Source: [Clostridium] scindens (GTDB lineage Bacteria > Bacillota > Clostridia > Lachnospirales > Lachnospiraceae). Taken from it: 64,000 nucleotides of DNA. Shown here piece after piece: positions 17,811 to 26,531 of this stretch; the first letter of the stretch is position 1; each line of letters starts with the position of its first letter. The stretch lies in assembly GCF_019597925.1 (NCBI RefSeq), contig NZ_CP080442.1, positions 1,344,001-1,408,000 of the forward strand, given 5' to 3'. The position numbers and the translations under genes were made by a program. The notes beneath the pieces are model-generated. The model ran no database searches. It was not told where the DNA came from and saw only the letters and a program-made list of their open reading frames with translations.

Positions 17811-18824
17811 ATGAGCCCTATGACCGACCAGATGTTAAATTCAAAGTATAAAACTGAAAATCTTCGTTTCCTGAGGACCCATCTTGGAATGACCCAGAAA
17901 GAATTCATAGAACGGTTCCTGATCAGGGAAGATGGAACGCCTGCCATGAGCGTCGCCACTTTCTCTAATCTGGAATCGAAGGGCGGGATCCGGCTTGCCG
18001 AGGTCTTGCTGAAGGCTTCAGAGGCCTTGCAGATAGATTCCATGCTATTTTCCATGGACCCGGATACCTTTGCCCGGAAAATCAGCATCCTTCTTTCTGA
18101 CAGCGCAGATACAGAAACCATTGGCAGAAGCGTGGCCAGGTCAGGAAAGATTGACCAGCTTCTCTATAAGCTTACGATGTATTTTGCAGAGAAACTGATG
18201 GATAAAGAACTGAAAAAGGGCGATAAGATAGAGTCAGACAGAGAATTGGCCAAAAAGATGAATGTGGGACGCTCTGCGATAAGGGAAGCGCTGAAAGTAC
18301 TGGACGTACTTGGCATGCTGGACATCCGTCCGGGGCAGGGAACCTATATCAGCAGCGAAGAAGCAAATTTTTTCATTATCCCCTTATCCTGGTCCTTATT
18401 CCTCAATGGAAGCCAGTTGAAGGATATCCTGGAAGTGAGGAATCTTCTGGAAGTGAAGGCAGCGCAGCTGGCGGCAGAACATGCGGATGATGCTGGAAGG
18501 AGAAGGCTTTCCCTCCTGGCAGAAAAGATAAGCAAAGCCTATGAGGAGCAGGAAGAGAAAGAGTTTCTGGATTATGAGATGGAATTTCATAGATGCGTTG
18601 CACAATGTTCCGGGAATCAAGTCATCTATAGCATGCTTGAGACCATCAGCAATCTTATGCGGCGTCTGAGCGCCACTGGGATGACGGGCGTGCATCAGCA
18701 GGAGGAAATCTACCAGGAAAATCAAAGAATCTATAGCCTGATTCTTGCCGGCGATAAGGAAGGATCGGCTGAGGCTATGCGAGAGCATATGAAACGGTCA
18801 ACACAAAGATATCATTACATATAA
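17811..18824 (+). CDS. GntR/FCD-family regulator with an extra N-terminal XRE-like domain
   Basis: A 337-residue regulator with three parts. Residues about 10-75 look like an XRE/Cro helix-turn-helix (LRFLRTHLGMTQKEF ... TFSNLESKG). Residues about 115-185 are a GntR winged helix (SDRELAKKMNVGRSAIREAL ... GQGTYIS). The rest is an FCD ligand-binding all-helical domain (LEVRNLLEVKAAQLAAEHA). FCD regulators usually sense small carboxylates. Its position between allC and pucR suggests control of this operon by a pathway intermediate. The start may be ATG 17811 or 17820. The XRE call is by eye and less certain than the GntR-FCD part. Confidence 0.8.
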   Translation: MSPMTDQMLNSKYKTENLRFLRTHLGMTQKEFIERFLIREDGTPAMSVATFSNLESKGGIRLAEVLLKASEALQIDSMLFSMDPDTFARKISILLSDSADTETIGRSVARSGKIDQLLYKLTMYFAEKLMDKELKKGDKIESDRELAKKMNVGRSAIREALKVLDVLGMLDIRPGQGTYISSEEANFFIIPLSWSLFLNGSQLKDILEVRNLLEVKAAQLAAEHADDAGRRRLSLLAEKISKAYEEQEEKEFLDYEMEFHRCVAQCSGNQVIYSMLETISNLMRRLSATGMTGVHQQEEIYQENQRIYSLILAGDKEGSAEAMREHMKRSTQRYHYI

Positions 18825-18829
18825 TCAGG

Positions 18830-18875
18830 AAAAAGCCGCAGGCGCGATAATTTTGTTATGCGTCCGCGGCTTTTT
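18830..18875 (+). terminator. Rho-independent terminator after the XRE-GntR regulator
   Basis: AAAAGCCGC pairs with GCGGCTTTT across an AT-rich loop and runs into a T-stretch (18870-18875). It ends the allE-to-regulator transcript and separates it from pucR. Confidence 0.75.
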
Positions 18876-18933
18876 ATGCTATACTATATCATATGAAACT
18901 GTACACAAATCGTTGATGGCGGTGAGGAGAAAG

Positions 18934-20604
18934 ATGGGATTTAGCGTAAATGACCTGCTTTTGGCAGAAGAGTTAAAAGATGCGAAGATACTTGGCGGAA
19001 AAGAAGGACTGGACAGACAGATCAAGGGCGTGACGATTATCGAAGCTCCGGATATCGTCAAATTTATTAATGGAGGAGAAGTCCTCCTTACGGGCCTGTA
19101 TGCATTCCGGTCCTGCTCGGTGGAGGAATTCCAGAAGTATATTAACGAATTGACGAAGAAGAGCGTCAGTGCTCTGATCATGAAAAGAGGCAGGAAAGTA
19201 GAAAACGCCGATATCAAGATAGAGCTACTGCTGGAATTTGCGAATACGCATGGGATTCCGGTTCTGGAAGTGCCATTCGAGATCTCCTTTCGTGACATCA
19301 TGAGCCGCATCATGGAACGCCTTTTTAATGAAGAAGTGACGAGGCTAAAGTATTTTAAGACGACCCATGATAACTTTGCGGCGTTGGCGCTGTCTCCAGA
19401 CTCCGGCAACAGAGGGGCAGATAACATCCTGGATGTGCTTGCCAAGCTGATACATAACCCGGTTGCGGTATTTAACCAGAACTTATCCTGCCTGGCAGCT
19501 ACGGAGGATGCAGCGAGAGTACTTACGATCAGCGAGGATGCCCGGACGTTCGAGCCTGGCATCTATTCCAGCTATACCTACCTCAGGCAGGAAGGAGAAG
19601 AGCCCCAGTGCCTGATACAGGTAAAGATGAGTTTTCGGGAAAAAATATACCTTGTGGTGACGGAACGGAACCAGGCGTTGGATGTCATGGACTTTATCGC
19701 GGCCGAGAGCGCCATCACTGCACTTCGCTTTGAGTTTTCCAGACAGTATGCGGTGACGGAATTGGAGAAAAAGTTCCAGAATGATATCATGCACAACATA
19801 TTGAATGGAAAGATACACTCGATCGGAGAACTTCAGAAGAATACGACCCTGCTTGGAGTGGACATCAATGGAAGTTACCGGGTGATCGTATTCGGCATGG
19901 CCAATGAGAGCATGACAAAAGGAGATTTTAAGGCAAAGGTTAAGGATACGAACGTTTTAAGCCAGGCAATCGTCCACTATATCAAGGATGCAAAGATACA
20001 GAACGACCTGGATAAGATCGTCGTCATCCAGGCGGTGGATAAAGAGCAGACGCAGGAGGAATACCGCAGGGAGATCAAGAAGATCGTGGAGAGCGTGCAG
20101 GAAGATGTGTCCATGCATAACAAGCATCTGAAAGTGAAGGCAGGCGTAGGCAAGGTGGTGGATGGAATCATCCATCTGCCGGAGAGTTTCAAGGAAGCCA
20201 ATGAAGCGTTTATGTTCGTAGATGTGGCCGGGGAACTTTCGGAGGAAGGAAGCCCCCAGGCAATGCTCTTTTCTGACCTGGGAATATTCAAGCTTCTGTG
20301 CCAGCTGGAGGATCCCTCCATGCTTCTGGAATATGTGCCGGAAGGCCTGCAGAAACTTTATAATTATAAGAAGCCCCAGAGAGATGACCTGATCGTCACG
20401 CTTAAGACCTACCTGGATCGGAACCAGAATCTTTCCAAGACGGCGCAGGAACTCTATGTACACTATAAGACGGCCGCATACCGGATTGAGAAGATCACGA
20501 AGATCACCGGAATCGACTTTGACAACGCCAATGAAGTGCTGGCAGTCAGAATCGGCCTGGTCGTCTATAAGATGATTGAGAATTATAATAAGGATTTTAT
20601 ATAG
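18934..20604 (+). CDS. pucR: PucR family transcriptional regulator
   Basis: A 556-residue regulator. The N-terminal PucR sensor domain starts GFSVNDLLLAEELKDAKILGG, a central GGDEF-like CdaR domain follows, and the C-terminal helix-turn-helix (HTH_30) reads TLKTYLDRNQNLSKTAQEL ... YKTAAYRIEKI at about residues 490-530. PucR activates purine catabolic genes in Bacillus subtilis in response to ureides. GGTGAGGAG is spaced for the ATG at 18934; an upstream in-frame ATG at 18853 lacks a site and overlaps the terminator. It lies alone between two terminators inside the ureide island. Confidence 0.9.
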   Translation: MGFSVNDLLLAEELKDAKILGGKEGLDRQIKGVTIIEAPDIVKFINGGEVLLTGLYAFRSCSVEEFQKYINELTKKSVSALIMKRGRKVENADIKIELLLEFANTHGIPVLEVPFEISFRDIMSRIMERLFNEEVTRLKYFKTTHDNFAALALSPDSGNRGADNILDVLAKLIHNPVAVFNQNLSCLAATEDAARVLTISEDARTFEPGIYSSYTYLRQEGEEPQCLIQVKMSFREKIYLVVTERNQALDVMDFIAAESAITALRFEFSRQYAVTELEKKFQNDIMHNILNGKIHSIGELQKNTTLLGVDINGSYRVIVFGMANESMTKGDFKAKVKDTNVLSQAIVHYIKDAKIQNDLDKIVVIQAVDKEQTQEEYRREIKKIVESVQEDVSMHNKHLKVKAGVGKVVDGIIHLPESFKEANEAFMFVDVAGELSEEGSPQAMLFSDLGIFKLLCQLEDPSMLLEYVPEGLQKLYNYKKPQRDDLIVTLKTYLDRNQNLSKTAQELYVHYKTAAYRIEKITKITGIDFDNANEVLAVRIGLVVYKMIENYNKDFI

Positions 20605-20613
20605 AACGTCATG

Positions 20614-20671
20614 AAAAAAGATAAGAAAGATAATTTATCCAGTCTGGATAAGCTATCTTTCTTTTTTTATC
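20614..20671 (+). terminator. Rho-independent terminator after pucR
   Basis: A long A/T-rich hairpin, GATAAGAAAGATA with TATCTTTC plus an inner TTATCC/GGATAA stem, ends in a run of seven T. The rest of the gap to 20795 is AT-rich and probably holds the promoter of the next operon; a TATAAT is at 20706-20711, but its -35 box is not convincing. Confidence 0.75.
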
Positions 20672-20795
20672 CTTTTGCTCCGATGCAATCTGTTAAAAAA
20701 ATATCTATAATGTGCAATATAGATAAGAAGTTTAAATTCATAAAAAAGCAAGTGTACAAATTTGCCAAAGAAATAAGGCAAAATGGAGGGATTTT

Positions 20796-22043
20796 ATGGA
20801 AATCAAGCTGGAAAGAATCCTTTCCCGTCTGGAGGAATTGTACCAATGCGGAGCAGCAGCGGATGGAACCTATACCAGGATGGCCTACTCGCCGGAAGAT
20901 GTAAAAGGCCGGGAGACATTCATGGGATATTTTCGGAAACTGGGGCTTGAGCCAAGGATGGATGCGGCAGGAAACCTGATTGTCAGACTGGAAGGGGAAG
21001 ACCCTAGCCTTCCGGCAATCATGACTGGCTCTCATCTGGACACGGTGCCGGACGGCGGGAAGTACGACGGAGTCGTAGGATGCGTGGCAGGCCTTGAGGT
21101 ATGCGAGACGCTCCTTGAAAATGGAAGAAGGCTTAAGCATCCGCTGGAGGTGATCGTGTTCACCGACGAAGAAGGATTCCGGTTCGGAAGCGGCCTGCTG
21201 GGAAGCAGCGCGATCTGCGGAGAACAGCTGCATGTAAGCGGGACAGACCTGGATCTGAACGGACAGGCCCGAAGCGAGGTGATGAAAGCGTATGGAATAG
21301 ACGTATCAGGCGTTTCTAAGGCGCAAAGGCCGAAGGATTCCATACACTGCTTTCTGGAACTGCATGTAGAGCAGGGCGCATCCCTTGATAAGAAAGGGAT
21401 TCCGGTTGGGGTTGTATCATCCATAGCTGGCGTAAGCCGCTATGAGATCACCATCAAAGGCGAGGCAAACCACGCAGGAAGCACGGTGATGAATGACAGG
21501 AAGGATGCGCTGGTGGCAGCCGCAAGATTCATCGACAAGGTTCCTGAGATTGTGGAAGAGTATGGAAACCCATATACGGTGGCTACCGTGGGAACGATGA
21601 AGGTGGTTCCCAATTCGGTGAATGTTATTCCGGGAGAGTGCATCTTCAATCTGGAGATCCGGGATCAGGACGCAGGGATCATCGACCTGATCGAAGGCAA
21701 GTTAAAAGAACATCTTGATCAGGTATGCAAGGAGCGGGAGGAAGAATATCGGTTTGAGCGTTTTTCCTATCATGAGCCTGCACCGATGGCAGATTGGGTA
21801 AAAGAAGCGATCGAGGCATCCGTAAAGAATTTGGGAATCGAATATGCGATCATCCCAAGCGGAGCATTCCACGATTCACTGGTGATGACAAACGTATTCC
21901 CCACCGGCATGATCTTCGTGCCAAGCGTAGGCGGAATCAGCCACTCAAGATATGAATATACGGCAGATGAGGACATCCGGCAGGGCTGCCAGGTGCTCCT
22001 TGAGACGATTCTCAAAGTAGATAACATGAACCCATCATGTTAA
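20796..22043 (+). CDS. allC: Allantoate amidohydrolase / M20 Zn-dependent ureidohydrolase (second copy)
   Basis: A 415-residue paralogue of the protein at 16552-17793. It has GSHLDTVPDGGKYDG near residue 77, TDEEGFRFGSG near residue 126, HVEQGASLD near residue 191 and GEANHAGSTVM near residue 222. It is preceded by GGAGGG 8 nt before the ATG. It starts a new operon with a flavoprotein and EtfBA. It may be a true allantoate amidohydrolase, or an N-carbamoyl-amino-acid or ureidoglycolate-type hydrolase; the family contains all of these and they are hard to separate by eye. Confidence 0.82.
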   Translation: MEIKLERILSRLEELYQCGAAADGTYTRMAYSPEDVKGRETFMGYFRKLGLEPRMDAAGNLIVRLEGEDPSLPAIMTGSHLDTVPDGGKYDGVVGCVAGLEVCETLLENGRRLKHPLEVIVFTDEEGFRFGSGLLGSSAICGEQLHVSGTDLDLNGQARSEVMKAYGIDVSGVSKAQRPKDSIHCFLELHVEQGASLDKKGIPVGVVSSIAGVSRYEITIKGEANHAGSTVMNDRKDALVAAARFIDKVPEIVEEYGNPYTVATVGTMKVVPNSVNVIPGECIFNLEIRDQDAGIIDLIEGKLKEHLDQVCKEREEEYRFERFSYHEPAPMADWVKEAIEASVKNLGIEYAIIPSGAFHDSLVMTNVFPTGMIFVPSVGGISHSRYEYTADEDIRQGCQVLLETILKVDNMNPSC

Positions 22044-22090
22044 AAAATAGTAAAACAAAGGCAAACCAAAAAAGAAAGGAAGGCAATGCT

Positions 22091-23251
22091 ATGGAAAAGA
22101 AAAAAATTGGTATTATTGGCGGAGGAATTTCAGGAACATGTCTCGGATATCATCTGAGCCTTTATGATAATGCGGAGGTAGTCGTATTCGAGAAAGACAC
22201 CATCGGCGGAGCATCCACTGCAAAATCAGCAGGAACCGTATGCCTCTTCGATGACTCATTAAGAAACAGATACTGGGATGTAAGATTATACGGATTCGAG
22301 TCTTATCTTAAGATGGAAGCAGAAGAAAAAGGATCCGCAGGCTTTGACAAGACCGGTACCCTGGTAGTGGCAACCGATGAAAAGGTAGAGGCTACCATCA
22401 AGACAGGAATCGCATTGGCTAAGGCGGCTGGCTATACAGGAGAATATATTACCGACAAGGACAGAATCAAAGAGATCCTTCCGGACATTTCCACAGAGAA
22501 CATCCTGGGAGCAGGTTACACGCAGGATGATGGATATTTTGACGGAACCATGATCTCCAATACATATGCAAAGAAAATGCAGAAAAACGGCGGCGTTATC
22601 AAAACCGGCGTAAAAGTTACGGAAGTCAAGGTAGAGAATAACAAGATCAAAGGCCTTAAGACCAGCGAGGGAGAAGACTATGAATTTGACTATGTCGTTG
22701 ACTGTACAGGACCTTGGAGCAAATTTACCGGAGAAATGGTAGGCATGGATGTACCGATCTGGCATACCAAGGCAGAAGCATTCTTCCTCTGCCCTCCAGG
22801 AAAGAAATTAGGATACACCTTCCCAGTACTGAAATATCCTGCATTCTATGCGTTAAGGGCAGGCGACAACATCTTTATCTGCAAGTCCCACCTTTCTATG
22901 GATCTGAACAATCCGATGCATGCAGGACAGTGGGATCCGGACAAACTTCCGGCAACAGGCGGAACAGACGACTACTTCATCGACTTCCTGCTTGACCAGC
23001 TGGAATGCAGAGTGCCTGGAATCGTAGACAGCGGACTGGTATCTTCATGGCTGTCCTACCGCGCGGAGCCAAAAGACTTCCTCCCAATCTTAGGAGAGAC
23101 TCCAGTAGAAGGATATGTTCTTGCGACAGGATACGGCGGAAACGGAGTCATTGAAGCACCGGCAGCCAGCAGAGACCTTGCAAAATTCATTATGCGCGGA
23201 GAGAAGACTCCATTGTTAGAAGACTGGGCATTTGAACGTCTGTTAAAATAA
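22091..23251 (+). CDS. FAD-dependent oxidoreductase, DAO (D-amino-acid/glycine oxidase) superfamily
   Basis: A 386-residue flavoprotein opening MEKKKIGIIGGGISGTCLGY, a dinucleotide-binding GxGxxG, with the DAO-type C-terminal FAD motif VLATGYGGNGVIEAP near residue 345. AAGGAAGG lies before the ATG at 22091, so the longer open frame from 22037, which overlaps allC2, is not used. It is followed directly by EtfB and EtfA, so it is probably a dehydrogenase that hands electrons to ETF and not an oxidase, as in dimethylglycine/sarcosine dehydrogenases. The substrate is unknown; an amino or N-substituted compound linked to ureide breakdown is inferred from the locus. Confidence 0.82.
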   Translation: MEKKKIGIIGGGISGTCLGYHLSLYDNAEVVVFEKDTIGGASTAKSAGTVCLFDDSLRNRYWDVRLYGFESYLKMEAEEKGSAGFDKTGTLVVATDEKVEATIKTGIALAKAAGYTGEYITDKDRIKEILPDISTENILGAGYTQDDGYFDGTMISNTYAKKMQKNGGVIKTGVKVTEVKVENNKIKGLKTSEGEDYEFDYVVDCTGPWSKFTGEMVGMDVPIWHTKAEAFFLCPPGKKLGYTFPVLKYPAFYALRAGDNIFICKSHLSMDLNNPMHAGQWDPDKLPATGGTDDYFIDFLLDQLECRVPGIVDSGLVSSWLSYRAEPKDFLPILGETPVEGYVLATGYGGNGVIEAPAASRDLAKFIMRGEKTPLLEDWAFERLLK

Positions 23252-23276
23252 ACACGTGTAACAGAGAGGAGAAAAT

Positions 23277-24071
23277 ATGAATATAGCAGTTCTTATAAAA
23301 CAGGTTCCTGTTTCCAATGACGTTTCTGTTGATCCGGAAACTCACGCTCTGGTGCGTGCAAGCTCGGAAGGAATGATCAATCCAGCGGACTTGAACGCCA
23401 TCGAGGCGGCAATGGCCTTAAAAGAGCAGACAGAAGGAAAAGTCGTAGTATTTACGATGGGACCTCCGGATGCAGAGAAGGCTTTAAGAGATGCTATGGC
23501 AATGGGCTGTGATGAGAGTTGTCTCATCACAGACAGGTGCCTGGCAGGAGGAGATACCATTGCCACTGCAAAGGTACTTGCCAGAAGCATTGAGAAATAT
23601 GGAAAATTTGACTTGATATTAAGCGGCGCCTTATCCGCGGATGGAGCCACCGGACAGGTGGGAGCCATGGTAGCGGAATATATGGGGATTCCTCACGTAT
23701 CTGAGATACAGGGAATTACATACGATGAGAATATGGCGGACAGTATGATCGCCATCAAGAAGGCCCAGGGAATGGAATGGAAGATCAAGGCTTCCCTGCC
23801 GGCGCTAATGAGCGTATGCTTCGGATGTAACGAGCCGCGCCTGGCTACCCTTCGTACCAAGCGGGCAGCCAAGAGCAAGCCGATGGAGGTGTACACCAAC
23901 GCGGAACTTCAGATGGATGCAAGCGAGATCGGGCTTGCAGGATCGCCGACGGTAGTCACCGACTCTTTTGCGCCGGAGAGTACCAGAAGAGCCGAGATGC
24001 TTACCGGAACTCCGGAAGAACTGGCACGCAAGCTGCATGAGTTAATCGAGATTGAGAAAGGAAAAGAATAA
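23277..24071 (+). CDS. etfB: Electron transfer flavoprotein beta subunit
   Basis: A 264-residue EtfB with the N-terminal MNIAVLIKQVPVSNDVSVDP and the LSGALSADGATGQVGAMVAEYMGIPHV signature near residues 115-142. EtfB binds AMP or a second FAD and, with EtfA, carries electrons between flavoprotein dehydrogenases and other acceptors. It sits 25 bp after the DAO-type flavoprotein and its stop codon abuts the etfA start. Whether this ETF is of the bifurcating type needs modelling. Confidence 0.93.
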   Translation: MNIAVLIKQVPVSNDVSVDPETHALVRASSEGMINPADLNAIEAAMALKEQTEGKVVVFTMGPPDAEKALRDAMAMGCDESCLITDRCLAGGDTIATAKVLARSIEKYGKFDLILSGALSADGATGQVGAMVAEYMGIPHVSEIQGITYDENMADSMIAIKKAQGMEWKIKASLPALMSVCFGCNEPRLATLRTKRAAKSKPMEVYTNAELQMDASEIGLAGSPTVVTDSFAPESTRRAEMLTGTPEELARKLHELIEIEKGKE

Positions 24072-25055
24072 ATGGCTAGTGGAATTTGTGTTTTCGCAGA
24101 AAATTATAATGGTAATATAGAATCTGTCGTGGCAGAACTGGTTCGCGCAGCACATTTCATTAAAGAGACAACCGGCGAGAAGATACAGGCTGTTGTCGTT
24201 GCCAAGGACTGTGATCATCTCATAAAACAATTGGAACAGCTTGGCATAGATGAAGTATATGCTGTCAAGGCAGACAGAGAATGTGCATTCCAGGATGACG
24301 CGCTAAGCCAGGTGATTGCTGAGATGATTCAAAGAATCGACCCGTCAAGCGTGCTGATTCCGGCAACCCCTACGGGGCGCTCCATCTTCTCAAGAGTTGC
24401 TGCACGCCTAGGCTGCGGGCTTACGGCGGACTGCACAGAGTTATTAGTAGATACACGGGAGGACAACACCTTTTATATCAAACAGAATAAACCTTCCTTC
24501 GGAGAAAATGTTTTCGTCACGATTGTGACAAAAGAAGGATTCTACCCCCAGATGATGACGGTAAGGCCGGGCGTATATATGCCGTATGAGGCCGCCGAAG
24601 ATAGAAAGGCTAAAGTCAGATATTTTGACGATATTGTCCTTCCGGAATCTAAAATAGAGGTAATCGAGTCTGTTCCGGCATCCAATGAGACTGACAGCAT
24701 CCTCTCGGCAGAAGTCGTGGTTGTAGGAGGCCGGGGAGCAGAAAGCGAGGAAAACTTCGCGCTGTTAAAGGCATTTGCCGATAAGCTTGGTGCGGCAATC
24801 GGGGGCACCAGGCCGCTGGCAGATACAGGATTCATTCCGTTCGAGCATCAGATCGGACAGACCGGATTCACCATCCGTCCGAAGATCTGCATCTCCCTTG
24901 GAGTATCCGGAGCCATACAGCATACAGAAGGAATCAAAGACACAAAATTATTTGTGGCGATCAACCTGGATGAAGGCGCTCCAATTTTCAATGTATCCGA
25001 CTATGGCATCATTGGGGATATGAAAGAGGTGCTGGAATCCTACTTGAAATTGTAA
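24072..25055 (+). CDS. etfA: Electron transfer flavoprotein alpha subunit
   Basis: A 327-residue EtfA. The C-terminal FAD-binding region is complete: GGTRPLADTGFIPFEHQIGQTG at about residues 238-259, then ISLGVSGAIQH and a final NVSDYGIIGD. It starts one base after the etfB stop, so translation is coupled. The unit allC2-flavoprotein-etfB-etfA ends in the hairpin at 25085-25124. Cytoplasmic electron carrier, partner of the flavoprotein at 22091. Confidence 0.93.
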   Translation: MASGICVFAENYNGNIESVVAELVRAAHFIKETTGEKIQAVVVAKDCDHLIKQLEQLGIDEVYAVKADRECAFQDDALSQVIAEMIQRIDPSSVLIPATPTGRSIFSRVAARLGCGLTADCTELLVDTREDNTFYIKQNKPSFGENVFVTIVTKEGFYPQMMTVRPGVYMPYEAAEDRKAKVRYFDDIVLPESKIEVIESVPASNETDSILSAEVVVVGGRGAESEENFALLKAFADKLGAAIGGTRPLADTGFIPFEHQIGQTGFTIRPKICISLGVSGAIQHTEGIKDTKLFVAINLDEGAPIFNVSDYGIIGDMKEVLESYLKL

Positions 25056-25084
25056 TCAACCCCCCAATCGATATAGCAGATAGA

Positions 25085-25124
25085 ATCAGAAAAAGATATC
25101 TTGACACGGATATCTTTTTCTGAT
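25085..25124 (+). terminator. Terminator-like hairpin after etfA
   Basis: A perfect 16-bp stem (25085-25100 with 25109-25124) around TTGACACG; the T-run lies within the 3' arm. It probably ends the etfBA transcript and could act in both directions. Confidence 0.6.
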
Positions 25125-25161
25125 GTAACTATAAGTAGAAAGCAAGGAAAGGATGATATTT

Positions 25162-25683
25162 ATGGATTTATTAGAAATTATGAGAAAGAGACGCAGCATC
25201 AGAAGTTATACGCAGGAGCAGATTCCGGAAGAGAGCCTGATGAAGATCCTTCAGGCAGGCCTTCTGTCCGAATCAGGGAAGGCAAAGCGCCCCTGGGAGT
25301 TCATTGTTGTCCGTGATAAGGAAACACTTGCATACCTGTCCGGCTGCAGGGCTGGCGGCGTGAAGATGCTTAAAGAGGCGCAGTGCGCCATCGTGGTGAT
25401 CGGAGACGCGAAAGAGCAGGATGTCTGGGTAGAGGATTGCTCCGTGGCAATGGCCCACATGCATCTGATGGCATCCAGCCTGGAGATCGGCAGCTGCTGG
25501 ATCCAGGGAAGGCTCAGAGAGTCCGATGAAAAGACGACGGAAGAATACGTCAGAGAAAAACTGGGATTCCCAGAGAATTATAAGTTAGAAGCCATCCTGT
25601 CCCTTGGCATGCCGGCAGTTAAAATGCCAGCCTATCAGCTGGAAGAACTTCCTATGGAGAAAGTGAAGTGGGAGAAGTTTTAG
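25162..25683 (+). CDS. Nitroreductase family protein
   Basis: A 173-residue FMN-dependent nitroreductase-fold protein with the N-terminal MRKRRSIRSYTQEQIPEESL FMN-binding segment, RPWEFIVV near residue 45 and a C-terminal LSLGMP near residue 150. Such proteins use NAD(P)H to reduce nitro compounds, quinones or flavins. AAGGAAAGG is spaced for the ATG at 25162; the ATG at 25153 would touch it. It stands alone between hairpins and is followed by a long palindromic repeat. Confidence 0.87.
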   Translation: MDLLEIMRKRRSIRSYTQEQIPEESLMKILQAGLLSESGKAKRPWEFIVVRDKETLAYLSGCRAGGVKMLKEAQCAIVVIGDAKEQDVWVEDCSVAMAHMHLMASSLEIGSCWIQGRLRESDEKTTEEYVREKLGFPENYKLEAILSLGMPAVKMPAYQLEELPMEKVKWEKF

Positions 25684-25710
25684 GGGGAATGGTTTTGGAT
25701 GCGGACGGCA

Positions 25711-25870
25711 TTATGAGGGGGCCGGGAGGATTTCCCTTCCGACTCCCTTCGCCGGGAAAGTATAAGCAGAAAGGCCCTGAAATGTAAGCAACCGGCATTT
25801 CAGGGCCTTTCTGCTAACACTTTCCAACGACTTGCTCGACAGAAAGGAAATCCTCCCGCCTCCTCATAAT
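25711..25870. repeat. Long palindromic repeat, copy A
   Basis: The stretch folds into one long imperfect hairpin. The outer arms pair around GGGAGGATTTCC/GGAAATCCTCCC. The inner stem is a perfect 19 bp (25766-25784 with 25796-25814). It lies between two convergent genes. Its layout and parts of its sequence resemble copies B (56364-56600) and C (56830-57050). Confidence 0.6.
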
Positions 25871-25932
25871 ACCTGCTCGTACCCAAAAGCCTTAAGGGGA
25901 TGTGTGCCAAGGCTGATCTTACAAGCGTCCCA

Positions 25933-26484
25933 TCAGGGGTTAAAAAGAATCATGTGCAATATTGCGGTTTCATTACCAATATTTTTGTATGAATGAATGG
26001 TGTCGGCCCTGAATCGTATGCTTTCGCCTTTTTCAACTATAAAATTTTGCCCATCGGCAAGAATCTCGATCTTGCCTGTGAATATTGTAATAAATTCAGT
26101 GGTTCCCCTTAAATGCGGTTCGGATTCAAAATAACTTCCCTCCTCTAATTCCAGATAATAGACTGCAAATCTACGGTTCTCGTTATCCGGGAAAAGAGAG
26201 TAGTTTCTTACTTTTCCACCATCTTCAAGCAAAGGCTGAATTTCAGCCGTTTTCACAATCTCATAAGGACTTTTCGGACGAACGGTTAATGCGTCAAACG
26301 GCACTTTCAATCCATTTGAAATTTTCCATAGCGTGGAGATTGTCGGATTGCCGTCGCCGCGTTCGATTTGTGCCAGCATGCTTTTACTGACGCCACTCAA
26401 TTTTACAAGCTCGTCCATGCTAAGTTTATTTTCTTCACGCAGCCGTTTAATATTTTTAGCGACTATCATACTCATTGAATCCAA
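25933..26484 (-). CDS. XRE-cupin transcriptional regulator
   Basis: A 183-residue regulator: an N-terminal XRE helix-turn-helix (IKRLREENKLSMDELVKLSGVSKSMLAQIERG, about residues 12-43, named by its ends) and a C-terminal cupin that may bind a small effector (ESEPHLRGTTEFI ... VEKGESIRF). The start is taken as TTG at 26484 because GGAGGAG lies exactly 8 nt before it; ATG codons follow at residues 4 and 6. It is divergent from a LysE-type exporter and most likely controls it. Confidence 0.87.
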   Translation of the reverse strand: MDSMSMIVAKNIKRLREENKLSMDELVKLSGVSKSMLAQIERGDGNPTISTLWKISNGLKVPFDALTVRPKSPYEIVKTAEIQPLLEDGGKVRNYSLFPDNENRRFAVYYLELEEGSYFESEPHLRGTTEFITIFTGKIEILADGQNFIVEKGESIRFRADTIHSYKNIGNETAILHMILFNP

Positions 26485-26502
26485 ATAAATCGCTCCTCCC
26501 TA

Positions 26503-26531
26503 TTGACAATATAATGCACAAAATGTATTAT
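26503..26531 (+). promoter_or_regulatory. Promoter of the LysE-type exporter with possible XRE sites
   Basis: Consensus TTGACA (26503-26508), a 17-bp spacer and TATTAT (26526-26531). Two similar TGTAT(T/C)ATTATAT stretches, one overlapping the -10 region and one near 26562-26577, could be operator repeats for the divergently encoded XRE-cupin protein. The promoter is clear; the operators are inferred. Confidence 0.65.

Noticed and set aside
18853..18933. Extra 27 N-terminal codons for pucR
   Set aside because: The extension overlaps the upstream terminator, and GGTGAGGAG is spaced for the ATG at 18934, where the PucR domain begins.
20605..20795. Possible guanine/purine riboswitch before allC2 and before xpt
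   Set aside because: No three-way-junction core or conserved loop sequence is visible; the hairpin is an ordinary terminator.
1..25055. Whole purine island as a recently transferred genomic island
   Set aside because: I saw no integrase, tRNA gene or flanking direct repeat, and codon use looks like the rest of the window by eye.
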